Positions 1 through 8,564 of a stretch of 64,000 nucleotides of DNA are shown here, in pieces; the stretch's first letter is position 1; each line of letters starts with the position of its first letter. The notes beneath the pieces were generated by a model that was given only the letters and a program-made list of their open reading frames with translations, ran no database searches and was not told the origin of the DNA. Location of the stretch: contig NZ_CADDWH010000001.1 in assembly GCF_902809865.1 (NCBI RefSeq), positions 310,001-374,000 of the forward strand. The letters run 5' to 3'. Made by a program: the position numbers and the translations under genes. This DNA is from Halobacillus sp. Marseille-Q1614 (GTDB lineage: Bacteria; Bacillota; Bacilli; Bacillales; Halobacillaceae).

Positions 1-354
1 ACAGAGACGAAAAAAATTGCTTCTATGGCTGAAGCCTATGATGTCGCGCTGGCTCCTCACTGTCCGTTGGGTCCAATTGCGCTGGCCTCCTGCCTGCATG
101 TAGATGCCACCGCCTATAACGCGTTCATTCAGGAACAGAGTTTAGGCATCCATTATAATAAAGAAAATGATCTGCTTGATTACGTAAAAGACAGAAGCGT
201 ATTCGATTATAAAGACGGCCATGTGAAATTCCCGAGCGGACCGGGGCTGGGAATTGAAATCGATGAAGATTATGTACGCAAACGTGCCAAAGAAGGCCAT
301 AACTGGAGAAATCCGGTATGGCGGCATAAAGATAAAAGTATTGCGGAATGGTAG
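1..354 (+). CDS. dgoD: D-galactonate dehydratase, C-terminal part (cut by window edge)
   Basis: The reading frame is open from base 1 and ends with TAG at 352-354, so the window holds only the last 117 codons of a gene that begins to the left. The segment with [19 protein letters not shown], then [20 protein letters not shown] and a C-terminal [11 protein letters not shown] matches the barrel end of DgoD-type dehydratases of the enolase superfamily. These convert D-galactonate to 2-keto-3-deoxygalactonate in the cytoplasm. The His of APHCPLG lies in the family's active-site region. A strong terminator follows 20 bases downstream, so this is the last gene of its operon. The related KDG kinase and aldolase genes are about 26 kb away at 26077-27653; a functional link is inference. 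Confidence 0.9.
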   Translation, partial: TETKKIASMAEAYDVALAPHCPLGPIALASCLHVDATAYNAFIQEQSLGIHYNKENDLLDYVKDRSVFDYKDGHVKFPSGPGLGIEIDEDYVRKRAKEGHNWRNPVWRHKDKSIAEW

Positions 355-358
355 AACG

Positions 359-371
359 GGTACCTGATACC
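359..371. repeat. Imperfect GGTACC-type palindrome
   Basis: Just after the dgoD stop the sequence GGTACCTGATACC resembles, with one change, the GGTACCTGGTACC units seen at 27656-27725. It may be a degenerate copy of the same intergenic repeat, but one short unit alone is weak evidence. Confidence 0.35.
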
Positions 372-375
372 AGAA

Positions 376-408
376 AAAAAGCGCTGATCCCAGGATCAGC
401 GCTTTTTC
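376..408. terminator. Bidirectional terminator between dgoD and the TPR gene
   Basis: Perfect 10-bp arms GCGCTGATCC and GGATCAGCGC meet over two bases and are flanked by an A run on the left and TTTTT on the right. The hairpin can end both the rightward dgoD transcript and the leftward 412-1806 transcript. Confidence 0.85.
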
Positions 409-411
409 TAT

Positions 412-1806
412 TTATGATTCTTTCATCATGCGGATGTACATTTGTTTGTACGCTTGTTGTTCTTCTTTATTTCCTATTTCTCCATAGAGCTTAGCGAGCC
501 ACTGAACAGGCTGCGGGTCTTCATTTCGGAGTTCCATTTCCCAGCTCATACAGTCAATGGCTTTCTGAGGCTGATGGAAATAGTGATAGAGCTGGCCTAG
601 CTTCCCTTGCTGGTTAGGATCTTCAATCATTACACACATCTCATTCACCTTTTGGATTAACGGCTGAGTAAAGGAACGATGTTCAAATGTCTTCAGCCAT
701 TCACTAACATAGGAAGGTTTATTATTTTTCAGTAAAGAGACAACGCCTTCATGAAGAATTTTCTGTGAAACTCGTTCATTTGCAAAGTCAAGGATCAGCA
801 AGAATAAGTCTCTTAAATGGTCCGGATCTGAGGAGTGGCTGCTAAAATTGTGCTGTTCAATCAGACTCCCTAAATATTCCTGTTTTAATGGGGTAACCGT
901 AAGGTTGTGTTTGTGAATTAATGTTAAAGCCTTATCAACCTTCTCGTTTTCCATATATAAATCGAGTAAATTATATAGAAACGAATCTGCAGCAAGGCCT
1001 CGCTTATACAAGTCTTCATATAGCTCAAGGTACTCAAGATCGATATCATAGCTGTCTAACGCAGCCAGTAAAGATTGGTATACTTCATCCGATTTTGTTT
1101 GAATCACTCTTTTTAAATAGAGGGCTATGACATCTATTCTGCGATCCTGCTTTTCATATAAGTAAAGAAGCTTTTGAAAAGATTTTTTGGACGGTCTGAT
1201 GCTTGTTAAATATTTCTCTGCGTAAATAGGATCTTTATCGATCAAAGAAGCATCATTATTTTTATAAAGAGTTTCATAACTCGCAATTTGCAAGTCGCCT
1301 GAAAACGTCTGAATCAGACTGTGATTCGGAGAGAAGTCTTTGAGCAGCTGGAGAAGCTGATGACAAGAAAATAGTTTTCCGTCTCGCCGCTGGATATAAT
1401 AGAGTTCTTTTATATAGTCAATAATTTTTTCCTTTTTAATAAAGGATTCAAAATAAGTGGAAATGAGAGCCGCTTCCTGGAGAGGGTATTGCTTTTTAAG
1501 TTTCTTAAACAGGTTATCAATGCTTAGCTTTTCGAGGTGAGGGTAATTTGAAAGAATGGTTTTGACTAAAGGGTGAGGGTTATTAAGAATCAGACCTTTT
1601 TTCATAACTTTTCCAACAAAAGAGTGAGTTTTCGGTTTTCTGGTTCTGACATAAGTTAAATACTGGTCTTTATGAAAGAAGATAAAATATTTCTGATCTC
1701 CTTGGTATGCTTCGACTACTTTGCACTGTTGGTATATAGCCATACGATTAATGGTCAATTCCCGGGTAAGACGGTTATTTTTAACGGTTAAGGTTGAAGA
1801 TGACAT
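412..1806 (-). CDS. TPR-like helical repeat protein, unknown function
   Basis: This encodes 464 residues starting at an ATG (1804-1806) that follows AGAAGGAGGACAAGCA; an upstream in-frame start at 1842 has no comparable ribosome binding site, so the shorter form is preferred. There is no signal peptide or membrane segment. The N-terminal 100 residues are basic and mixed alpha/beta. From about residue 190 onward the chain is almost wholly helical, with paired amphipathic helices of the TPR or SEL type, for example SFLYNLLDLYMENEKVDKAL and a C-terminal stretch ending QWLAKLYGEIGNKEEQQAYK. Such folds serve as protein-binding scaffolds. I do not recognise a specific family. It stands alone, divergent from the phosphodiesterase gene at 2006. 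Confidence 0.7.
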   Translation of the reverse strand: MSSSTLTVKNNRLTRELTINRMAIYQQCKVVEAYQGDQKYFIFFHKDQYLTYVRTRKPKTHSFVGKVMKKGLILNNPHPLVKTILSNYPHLEKLSIDNLFKKLKKQYPLQEAALISTYFESFIKKEKIIDYIKELYYIQRRDGKLFSCHQLLQLLKDFSPNHSLIQTFSGDLQIASYETLYKNNDASLIDKDPIYAEKYLTSIRPSKKSFQKLLYLYEKQDRRIDVIALYLKRVIQTKSDEVYQSLLAALDSYDIDLEYLELYEDLYKRGLAADSFLYNLLDLYMENEKVDKALTLIHKHNLTVTPLKQEYLGSLIEQHNFSSHSSDPDHLRDLFLLILDFANERVSQKILHEGVVSLLKNNKPSYVSEWLKTFEHRSFTQPLIQKVNEMCVMIEDPNQQGKLGQLYHYFHQPQKAIDCMSWEMELRNEDPQPVQWLAKLYGEIGNKEEQQAYKQMYIRMMKES

Positions 1807-2005
1807 TGCTTGTCCTCCTTCTATTCTACTTAAGCGTAACACTAAAAAGCGCAGAAGTCATTAAAGTAATGATTAATATTACATTTGGTATTATTTAACT
1901 ATTGAGATGTTAATTACCAAAATGTAACATAAATTTACCTGCTATTTATATCCAGTTCATATTCCTTCTCTAGTATAGCAGGTAAATACGAAAGGAGAGG
2001 AAGCT

Positions 2006-2836
2006 ATGAATAGGTACATCTTTATCTTTTTAGTTGGTTTAATGTTTTTCGGAGTGGCTGCAGCACCTTTAAGTACAGCGCATGCTGACGAAGTGAAGAA
2101 CAAAGACCGTAAACAAACGTTGAACATCGCTCACAGGGGAGCTTCTGGTTATGCCCCAGAGAACACGATCGCAGCTTTTGATAAAGCGGTTGAAATGAAG
2201 GCTGACATGTTTGAAGTTGATGTGCAAATGAGTAAAGATGGAGAACTGGTTCTCATCCACGACACGACATTGGATCGTACGACAGATGGATCAGGAAATG
2301 TTGGAGACTTTACATATGAAGAGCTCCAGAAATTAGATGCCGGAAGCTGGTTTGGTGAAGAATTTGCTGGAGAAAAAATTCCTACCCTTGGGGAGGTGCT
2401 CGATAAATATAGAGGGAAAATAGGGATATTGATTGAGCTGAAGTCCCCGGCCCTATACCCGGGAATTGAAGAAAAAGTAGCTGAAGAATTAAAGGCTCGA
2501 AACCTCGATAAACCTGAGAATGATAAAATTATTGTCCAATCTTTTAACCATGAATCTGTTCAAAAAGTTCATGAACTTCTACCGTCTATGCCGCTTGGCG
2601 TGCTGCTCGGAAATACAGAAGTAACGGATGAACAGCTGAGTGAGTTTGCTTCTTATGCTGAATATTTTAATCCAAATAAAGCAATGATCACCAAAGAGTT
2701 TGTTGATCGTCTGCATTCTTTTGATCTGCAGACCCAGCCGTATACAGTCAGAGATCAAGCATCTGCTGATTATCTGCTGAAAGCAGGTGTTGATGGAATT
2801 ATTACAGACTTTCCTGACTATGTAGATCCAAGATAA
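2006..2836 (+). CDS. glpQ: Secreted glycerophosphodiester phosphodiesterase
   Basis: This 276-residue protein has a signal peptide at residues 1-27 with cleavage likely after AHA. The GDPD barrel follows, with the hallmark HRGASGYAPENT at 43-54 (His43, Arg44, Glu52), the metal ligands of FEVDVQM (Glu70, Asp72) and the catalytic IHD at 84-86. The family hydrolyses glycerophosphodiesters, including teichoic-acid-derived ones, to glycerol 3-phosphate and an alcohol outside the membrane. The start is well placed after AAAGGAGAGGAAGCT. Length and motifs fit B. subtilis GlpQ. A weak 11-bp-periodic TTACC/GTAACA/TTACC pattern upstream (1913-1940) might be a Pho box, which would fit a phosphate-scavenging role, but it is degenerate. 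The alkaline phosphatase at 10007 may serve the same need. Confidence 0.88.
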   Translation: MNRYIFIFLVGLMFFGVAAAPLSTAHADEVKNKDRKQTLNIAHRGASGYAPENTIAAFDKAVEMKADMFEVDVQMSKDGELVLIHDTTLDRTTDGSGNVGDFTYEELQKLDAGSWFGEEFAGEKIPTLGEVLDKYRGKIGILIELKSPALYPGIEEKVAEELKARNLDKPENDKIIVQSFNHESVQKVHELLPSMPLGVLLGNTEVTDEQLSEFASYAEYFNPNKAMITKEFVDRLHSFDLQTQPYTVRDQASADYLLKAGVDGIITDFPDYVDPR

Positions 2837-2841
2837 CGATT

Positions 2842-2879
2842 TAAGGCGAGTAAAGGAGTATTCCTTGCTCGCCTTTTTA
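2842..2879 (+). terminator. Terminator after glpQ
   Basis: GGCGAG and CTCGCC arms enclose a second inner stem (AAGGA/TCCTT) and are followed by TTTTT, which is a standard intrinsic terminator. Confidence 0.8.
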
Positions 2880-2935
2880 TATACCCTTTCGGTGATATAA
2901 TGATGGTAAACTGTCGCATTAAAAGGATGATTTCA

Positions 2936-4057
2936 TTGAAGCTGCTCCCGGAACTCGCCAATAAGATAATCCAGGAAGTCCAAATCATTTTAAAAGAACA
3001 CGTCATTGTCCTCGATGAAAATGCGTTTATTATCGCTTCTACAGAACCTGATCGCGTCGGCAGCTTTCACGAAGTGGCTCACCGCGTATTGCAGACAAAA
3101 GAAAAACAATATATTACTGAAGAAGAGACTCAGTATTTTTTAAGTGTTAAAGCAGGAATTAACCTTCCTATCTTTTTTGAAAGTGAAGTTATTGGCGTGA
3201 TTGGTATTACAGGTGACCCTGAGAGTGTGGAGCCTTACGCGGATCTGTTAAGGAAGATGACTGAACTGATGGTCAGGGAAAAGTATCATATCGAACAAAA
3301 GGCTGCTGAATCGAGGGGGCTTGAATCTTACTTTTACGAATGGATATATGCAGACGAAATGGATGAGGATTTTATTCAGCGGGGCGAGTTGTTAGGAATC
3401 TCTGTCGGTACACCTTATCTTTGCGTTCTCTTTTACGTGAAAACAAACAAGACTCGTATTCAAGCTAATATGGAAGATGCTTATCGGCAATTAGTTACGA
3501 AAAGTCCTGAAGATGTGTTTATTCCTTGGGGAGAAGGCCAGTTTCTTCTATTAAAAAGAGTAGATGGTGAAAAAGACAGGCAGATATTAAAGACTGAAAT
3601 GAAGCAATGGCAGGAGGCCTTTCATCGGAAATATGACCTTACCCTGGCGATCGGTGTGAGTAATTTTGCAGCACGAAAGTATTTAAAACCTACTTATATT
3701 GAAGCTGAAAAAGCATTAAAAGTATCTAAAACAAGAAGGCAAATGGTTCAGTATGAAGAATTAATGCTTGATATTATTTTAGAAGAAGTGAGTGAATCAG
3801 CCAAAGAGGAATTCTTGGGCAGAGTATTACGGGATGTTCAGGATAGAACAGAACTATTAGAAACATTAACGTCCTACTTTTCTCAAAATCAATCGCTTGT
3901 TAAGACAGCACAAGAGCTGAATATACACGTAAATACGCTCCATTATCGCCTGAACCAATTAAAGAATACTACTGGAATAGATCCGAGAGATGCTGAAGGG
4001 ATTACCTTATTTTATTTAGCCCTTTGCTTTATGGGGATCTACTCCCATCGTACATAA
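2936..4057 (+). CDS. cdaR: CdaR-family sugar diacid/glycerate-type transcriptional regulator
   Basis: I choose the TTG at 2936 as start, giving 373 residues beginning (M)KLLPELANKIIQE. It lies nine bases after AAAAGGATGA, and CdaR proteins typically begin at this LxPELAxKI motif. Residues 1-135 form the putative diacid-recognition domain, a GGDEF-like middle region follows, and the C-terminus carries the PucR-type helix-turn-helix with AQELNIHVNTLHYRLNQL. Family members activate glycerate, glucarate or galactarate catabolism after binding the acid. The gene faces the glycolate oxidase pair glcDF that ends at 4169. With GH38 and GH13 enzymes releasing glycerate elsewhere in the window, a glycolate or glycerate effector is a reasonable inference. 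Confidence 0.85.
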   Translation: MKLLPELANKIIQEVQIILKEHVIVLDENAFIIASTEPDRVGSFHEVAHRVLQTKEKQYITEEETQYFLSVKAGINLPIFFESEVIGVIGITGDPESVEPYADLLRKMTELMVREKYHIEQKAAESRGLESYFYEWIYADEMDEDFIQRGELLGISVGTPYLCVLFYVKTNKTRIQANMEDAYRQLVTKSPEDVFIPWGEGQFLLLKRVDGEKDRQILKTEMKQWQEAFHRKYDLTLAIGVSNFAARKYLKPTYIEAEKALKVSKTRRQMVQYEELMLDIILEEVSESAKEEFLGRVLRDVQDRTELLETLTSYFSQNQSLVKTAQELNIHVNTLHYRLNQLKNTTGIDPRDAEGITLFYLALCFMGIYSHRT

Positions 4058-4060
4058 AAA

Positions 4061-4104
4061 AGGAGCCCTCGCTTAAATAAGCTGGGGCTTCCTCTCAATT
4101 TTCA
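4061..4104 (+). terminator. Possible terminator after cdaR
   Basis: GGAGCCC at 4063-4069 can pair imperfectly with GGGGCTTCC at 4085-4093, with AAGC/GCTT inside. The T-rich tail is weak. Confidence 0.4.
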
Positions 4105-4114
4105 GCCTTTATGT

Positions 4115-4166
4115 TAAAAAAAGCAGACTCCTGTGGGAAAAACGAACAGGACTTCCTTTTTTATTA
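4115..4166. terminator. Terminator of the glcDF operon, resembling a Bacillus repeat
   Basis: CCTGT and ACAGG arms lie between a run of seven A on the left and six T on the right, so the structure can act on both strands. The motif GACTCCTGTGGGAAAAACGA resembles a recurrent intergenic element of Bacillus genomes beginning GACTCCTGCGGGAAAA; this resemblance is from memory. Confidence 0.5.
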
Positions 4167-4168
4167 AC

Positions 4169-5506
4169 TTAAACAGGCTGGACCTGGGCTTTTTCATAAG
4201 CTTCTAACAATAAATCTACGATATGGACAGCTTCCATTTCCTCAGATACCCCTTCCTTTTCAATCCCAAGCTTCATTTGCAGCAGGCATCCAGGGTTAGC
4301 TGTAACGATAGTTTTCGCTTTCGTTTCTATCGTTTTCTCCATTTTATAATCAAGAATCTGCATCGACATTTCTGTTTCTACAAGGTTATAAATACCCGCA
4401 GACCCACAGCAGCGGCCGGCATCTTCCATTTCGACGTAAGAAGCATCCTCAATCGATTCTAAAAGTAAGCGAGGCTCCATAAATGTCCGCTGGCCATTTT
4501 TTAAATGGCAGGAGTCTTGATAGGTAATAATTTGCGTGTCTAGTTTTAAAGGCTGCTTATGAAATTCTAACTCTACCAAAACGCTGGTGATATCCTTAAC
4601 TTTATTTGATAGATTTTCCGCGCGTTCTTTCCATTCGTCTTCATCTTTGAGCAAATGTTTATAGTCTACGAGAAAAGCTCCGCATCCGCCGGCATTTGTA
4701 ATGATATAGTCGACTTCTGCCTCTTCAAAAGCTTGAATGTTTTTCTTCGCCAGCTGCTTGGCCTGATCTTTTTCGCCGCTGTGACCATGAAGGGCTCCGC
4801 AGCAATTCTGGCTTTCTGGGACGACGATTTCACACCCTGCATATTGAAGCAGCTTTGTTGTAGCGTCATTTGTTGATAGAAAGAGAGTATCCATGAGACA
4901 ACCAGAGAAGAAAGCTACTTTTTTCTTTTGATTTGTTAATGGCTTAAGGTGTCTCGGACGGTTTTTCATGTCTTTTTTCTTTGGTGCCTGTGGCAGAATC
5001 ATTTCCATCGAGCTTAATGAGTCGGGAAGCACTTTATAAAGTCCTGATTTTCGTACAGCCTTTTGAATACCGGATCGTTGATAAAAACTAAGTAAGCCTG
5101 TCATTGTCCTCATCCGGTTCTGGTGGGGGAATAAACCTTCAAAGGCAGTTTTTCGAAGAACTTTAGCAGGAAGCGAAACGTCCTGGTTTTGATATATAAT
5201 ATCCCTGGCTTGTTCAAGGAGATGACCATAATTTACTCCTGATGGGCAAACAGGTTCACATGCACGGCAGCCTAGACATAAATCCAAAGAACGCTTTACT
5301 TCCTCATCAGGCTCGATAACCCCATCAACAACACCTTTCATAAGAGCAATTCTCCCTCTAGGTGACTGAACTTCATCGTAGCCTGACTCTATATAAGTTG
5401 GGCAGCTCGGAAGGCAGAAGCCGCAGCGCATACAATTCAACAGCTCATCATAGTCCATTTTCTCTTTAAATTCTTTCTGAATGTTTTGCTTCTCTTTTGT
5501 CTTCAT
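4169..5506 (-). CDS. glcF: Glycolate oxidase iron-sulfur subunit
   Basis: The 445-residue product has two [4Fe-4S] motifs, CMRCGFCLPSCP at 25-36 and CLGCRACEPVCP at 77-88. Two cysteine-rich CCG domains follow, marked by QNCCGALHGHSG and GRCCGSAGIYN. This is the GlcF/LutA-type electron-transfer partner of the FAD subunit GlcD. Together they oxidise glycolate or a related 2-hydroxyacid to the 2-oxoacid and pass electrons to the quinone pool. Its ATG overlaps the stop of glcD by one base (TGATG), which indicates translational coupling. All cluster cysteines are present. Confidence 0.9.
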   Translation of the reverse strand: MKTKEKQNIQKEFKEKMDYDELLNCMRCGFCLPSCPTYIESGYDEVQSPRGRIALMKGVVDGVIEPDEEVKRSLDLCLGCRACEPVCPSGVNYGHLLEQARDIIYQNQDVSLPAKVLRKTAFEGLFPHQNRMRTMTGLLSFYQRSGIQKAVRKSGLYKVLPDSLSSMEMILPQAPKKKDMKNRPRHLKPLTNQKKKVAFFSGCLMDTLFLSTNDATTKLLQYAGCEIVVPESQNCCGALHGHSGEKDQAKQLAKKNIQAFEEAEVDYIITNAGGCGAFLVDYKHLLKDEDEWKERAENLSNKVKDITSVLVELEFHKQPLKLDTQIITYQDSCHLKNGQRTFMEPRLLLESIEDASYVEMEDAGRCCGSAGIYNLVETEMSMQILDYKMEKTIETKAKTIVTANPGCLLQMKLGIEKEGVSEEMEAVHIVDLLLEAYEKAQVQPV

Positions 5507-6918
5507 CAGTTGCTCACCACCACTCGATTAGGGTTTGATTTAGCGAAGATTTTTCCAGGATTCATAATGTTATTAGGGTCAAATGCTTTCTTCATGTTCT
5601 GCATTACGTCAATTCCAGCTTCACCGACTTTTAAGTGTAAATAATTTGACTTCATAGCTCCAACTCCATGTTCGCCGGTAATCGTCCCTCCTAATTCAAT
5701 CGCTTTCTTGAAAATTTCTTCAAAAGCAGCTTCCACACGTTCGATTTCCTCTTTATTTCTTTCATCAGTCAAGCAGGTCGGGTGGAGGTTGCCATCTCCT
5801 GCGTGGCCAAAGGTGCAGATATCTACTTCAAATTTTGCAGCAATTTCATTAATGGACTGGACCATTTTGGCGATTTCCGACCGGGGAACGGTAGCATCCT
5901 CAAGAATCGTCGTCGGTCGCAGCCGGGCCAATGCTGATAAGGCCGACCGTCGTGCAGTACGCAGAGCTTCAGCTTCAATTTCCGTTTCGGCAATATCGAC
6001 TTGAATGGCTCCGTTTTCCTGGCAGATTTTCTGCATCTTTTCCATGTCTCTTACAACCGTATCATGAGCTCCATCTTGTTCAATTAACAGCACCGCTTGA
6101 ACGTGGGTGGGAAGGCCGATTTTCGAAAAGTCCTCTACTACCTCTAAGGTCGGCTGATCCAGGAACTCCAGGGTGGTAGGAATAATACGGCTTGAGATAA
6201 TTTTTGAGACACTCTCAGCTGCTGCGTTTAAGTCCTCATAGAGAGCGAGCATTGTTTTCTTTGAGTCTGGGAGAGGTACGAGTTTTAGCGTAGCCTCAGT
6301 TACGATTCCAAGAGTGCCTTCAGACCCTACGAATAGCCGCGTCAAGTCATAGCCGGCTACGTCCTTTGCCAGCTTGCCGCCTGTCCGTATAATTTCTCCA
6401 TTAGGGAGGACGATCTCAAGACCCATAACATAATCTCTCGTTACTCCGTACTTAAGCCCGCGTAAACCGCCTGAATTCTCATTAATATTTCCTCCAATTT
6501 GAGAGATTTTCATGGAGCTTGGGTCGGGTGGATAAAATAGTCCTTTCGCTTCCACCGTCTGAATCAGCTTTAGGGTATTTACCCCTGGCTGCGTCGTAAC
6601 TGTCAGATTGTCCTCATCAATTTCCAGTATTTTATCCATGTGTTTAAAAAGAAGGACAATGCCTCCATTTAAAGGAGTCGTCCCTGCACTTAAGTTCGTT
6701 CCTGATCCTCTCGGCACAATCGGAACTTTATATTCATTGCACAGCCGTACGATTTGGGAAACTTCCTCTGTATTATGAGGAGCAACTATGGCGTCCGGCA
6801 TGCTTTGAAATTGAGGTGTGGCGTCATAGGAATAAGCGAGCTTGCTGGCGTTAGAGGTTTGTACATCTTTTACGCCGACTATATGTATCAATTGATTGAT
6901 AAAACTTTTCTCGAGCAT
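5506..6918 (-). CDS. glcD: Glycolate oxidase FAD-linked subunit
   Basis: This 470-residue flavoprotein has the PCMH-type FAD-binding domain (VPRGSGTNLSAGTTPLNGG near residue 75, then GGLRGLKYGVTRDYVMG) and the FAD-oxidase C-terminal domain with FGHAGDGNLHP and TGEHGVGAMK. It belongs to the GlcD / D-2-hydroxyacid dehydrogenase group, with glycolate and D-lactate as the usual alternatives. The partner glcF follows directly. The gene is transcribed leftward from the 344-base region 6919-7262. The neighbouring CdaR regulator and the downstream hydroxyglutarate oxidase support a role in 2-hydroxyacid oxidation. Substrate preference cannot be read from sequence. Confidence 0.9.
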   Translation of the reverse strand: MLEKSFINQLIHIVGVKDVQTSNASKLAYSYDATPQFQSMPDAIVAPHNTEEVSQIVRLCNEYKVPIVPRGSGTNLSAGTTPLNGGIVLLFKHMDKILEIDEDNLTVTTQPGVNTLKLIQTVEAKGLFYPPDPSSMKISQIGGNINENSGGLRGLKYGVTRDYVMGLEIVLPNGEIIRTGGKLAKDVAGYDLTRLFVGSEGTLGIVTEATLKLVPLPDSKKTMLALYEDLNAAAESVSKIISSRIIPTTLEFLDQPTLEVVEDFSKIGLPTHVQAVLLIEQDGAHDTVVRDMEKMQKICQENGAIQVDIAETEIEAEALRTARRSALSALARLRPTTILEDATVPRSEIAKMVQSINEIAAKFEVDICTFGHAGDGNLHPTCLTDERNKEEIERVEAAFEEIFKKAIELGGTITGEHGVGAMKSNYLHLKVGEAGIDVMQNMKKAFDPNNIMNPGKIFAKSNPNRVVVSN

Positions 6919-7233
6919 AATAATCCTCCATTAAAAGAAGTATAGTTACTTTTATCATAAGTGATCAGGACTCCTATTGGTATGTTTATCTACACGAAAA
7001 AATAACAATATTTATTTATTTAATTGTAGTTATAAACAGTGAGGGGATTTTAAATAGTTAATTAGTAGTAGACCAATAAATTCAAATATTGTAATTTTTA
7101 GAAAATTCGTTGAATGGCATTTAATCCTTATAGTAATCTTAATTGGACTTTATTCTTTATAAAAATTTACTGAAAGGAGTTCATACTAAACTTTTGAGTA
7201 GGATAGCAGTTATACATATTTTATGTCCTTTAT

Positions 7234-7249
7234 CTAAAACGCTTTCATA
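7234..7249. promoter_or_regulatory. Weak cre-like site before the Nramp-like gene
   Basis: On the minus strand TGAAAGCGTTTTAG matches the CcpA cre consensus TGNAARCGNWWWCA at 12 of 14 positions. It lies just upstream of the ribosome binding site at 7251. The rest of the AT-rich gap 6919-7262 shows no other feature I can support; it must hold the divergent promoters of glcD and the transporter gene. Confidence 0.4.
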
Positions 7250-7262
7250 GGAGGGTTACGAA

Positions 7263-8549
7263 ATGAGTATTGAAGTCGAACAGCACAATCCGGTTCTAAC
7301 AAAGAACTCGGAAACACCGGCACCGCCCATTACCTTTAAAGAAAAAATAAAAACCGTCGGGCCAGGATTCGTCACCGCAGCTACAGGGATTGGTACAGGA
7401 GATTTAGTAGCCGCCCTTGTGGCGGGTGTGTCTTTTGGATTTACACTTATATGGGCTATCATTATAGGATCAATATTAAAGTTCTTTTTAACGGAAGGGA
7501 TGGGCCGCTGGCAATTAGCCACAGGTAAAACGATCCTTCAAGGATGGCATTCCATGGGTAAATGGGCAACTGGTTATTTTGGAATTTATTCAGTTTTATG
7601 GGGATTCAGTTATGGAGCTGCGGCCATGACCACTTCTGCCCTTATGATGGTCACAATGTTTCCCATTATGCCGCTGTGGGTATGGGCAATTATTCATGGA
7701 ATTGCCGGTCTGTGCCTAGTATTAATCGGACGCTATGAAATTTTTGAAAAAATAATGACTGTATTAGTTGGAGTTATGTTTATTACCGTTGTCGGATCAG
7801 CTTTGCTTTTAACACCTGATATCGGAAATATTCTTGGAGGAACAATACCTCAAATAGGTGGCGGCTCAATGCTTCTTGTCCTTGGTCTTCTGGGCGGGGT
7901 AGGAGGCACTATTACTATGGCTTCTTACGGTTATTGGATTCGTGAGAAGAACTGGAGAGGAAAAGGATGGATCCCAATGATGAAGCTCGATACATCTGTG
8001 GGATATATCATAACTTCTATTTTCTGTCTTGCCCTGCTTGTCATTGGAGCGGAATTTTTATACGGAACAGGTATTGAAATTAATGGGGAAGAAGGTTTAG
8101 TCACTCTTGGAAGCATGTTCAGTTCTGAATTTGGAGAAGCGGCTCGCTGGTTATTTTTAATTGGTGCCTGGGCTGCGGCGTTCTCCTCTCTGCTTGGTGT
8201 ATGGAATGGCGTGCCTTATTTATTTGCTGATTTCATACGCATGGTTCGGAAAAAGAATATGGAAACACCTGTTTCGGAGAAAGACCCGGCTTACCGTCTG
8301 TATCTATTATGGCTTACCTTTCCGCCAATGCTTCTTCTATTTGTAGACAAGCCGGTTGGAATTGTTATAGCTTATGGGGCGCTTGGGGCCATTTTTATGC
8401 CGTTTTTATCCATAACACTGCTGACATTGCTTAATTCAAAACGAGTAGACAAAGGATTTAGAAACGGATGGATTACGAATGCAGTGTTAATTGGAAGTAT
8501 TCTTCTATTTACTTATTTAGGAACGATAGAGCTGATCAATCTGTTTTAA
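7263..8549 (+). CDS. Divergent Nramp-superfamily transporter without canonical metal ligands
   Basis: This 428-residue membrane protein has about eleven hydrophobic segments and an overall Nramp (MntH) layout, starting after GGAGGGTTACGAA. At the first half-helix, where metal transporters carry DPGN, it has TGIGTGDLVAAL. In the sixth segment, where they carry MPH, it has TMASYGYWIREK. The four residues that bind Mn or Fe in canonical Nramps are therefore missing. Distant Nramp relatives with altered sites exist, including magnesium transporters, so the substrate here is unknown. The gene is followed by a hydroxyglutarate oxidase gene 15 bases downstream and is divergent from glcDF, which allows an organic acid as cargo; that is inference. 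Confidence 0.75.
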   Translation: MSIEVEQHNPVLTKNSETPAPPITFKEKIKTVGPGFVTAATGIGTGDLVAALVAGVSFGFTLIWAIIIGSILKFFLTEGMGRWQLATGKTILQGWHSMGKWATGYFGIYSVLWGFSYGAAAMTTSALMMVTMFPIMPLWVWAIIHGIAGLCLVLIGRYEIFEKIMTVLVGVMFITVVGSALLLTPDIGNILGGTIPQIGGGSMLLVLGLLGGVGGTITMASYGYWIREKNWRGKGWIPMMKLDTSVGYIITSIFCLALLVIGAEFLYGTGIEINGEEGLVTLGSMFSSEFGEAARWLFLIGAWAAAFSSLLGVWNGVPYLFADFIRMVRKKNMETPVSEKDPAYRLYLLWLTFPPMLLLFVDKPVGIVIAYGALGAIFMPFLSITLLTLLNSKRVDKGFRNGWITNAVLIGSILLFTYLGTIELINLF

Positions 8550-8564
8550 AGGGAGTCATGTTTC

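Noticed and set aside
1913-1940. TTACC/GTAACA/TTACC pattern with 11-base period before glpQ, possible Pho box
   Set aside because: Matches to TTAACA are only 3-5 of 6 per unit. The role of the gene makes it attractive, but the sequence alone does not support a call.
5708-6004. 98-codon open frame on the plus strand inside glcD
   Set aside because: It is a shadow of the well-supported glcD frame, with no ribosome binding site and no recognisable motif.
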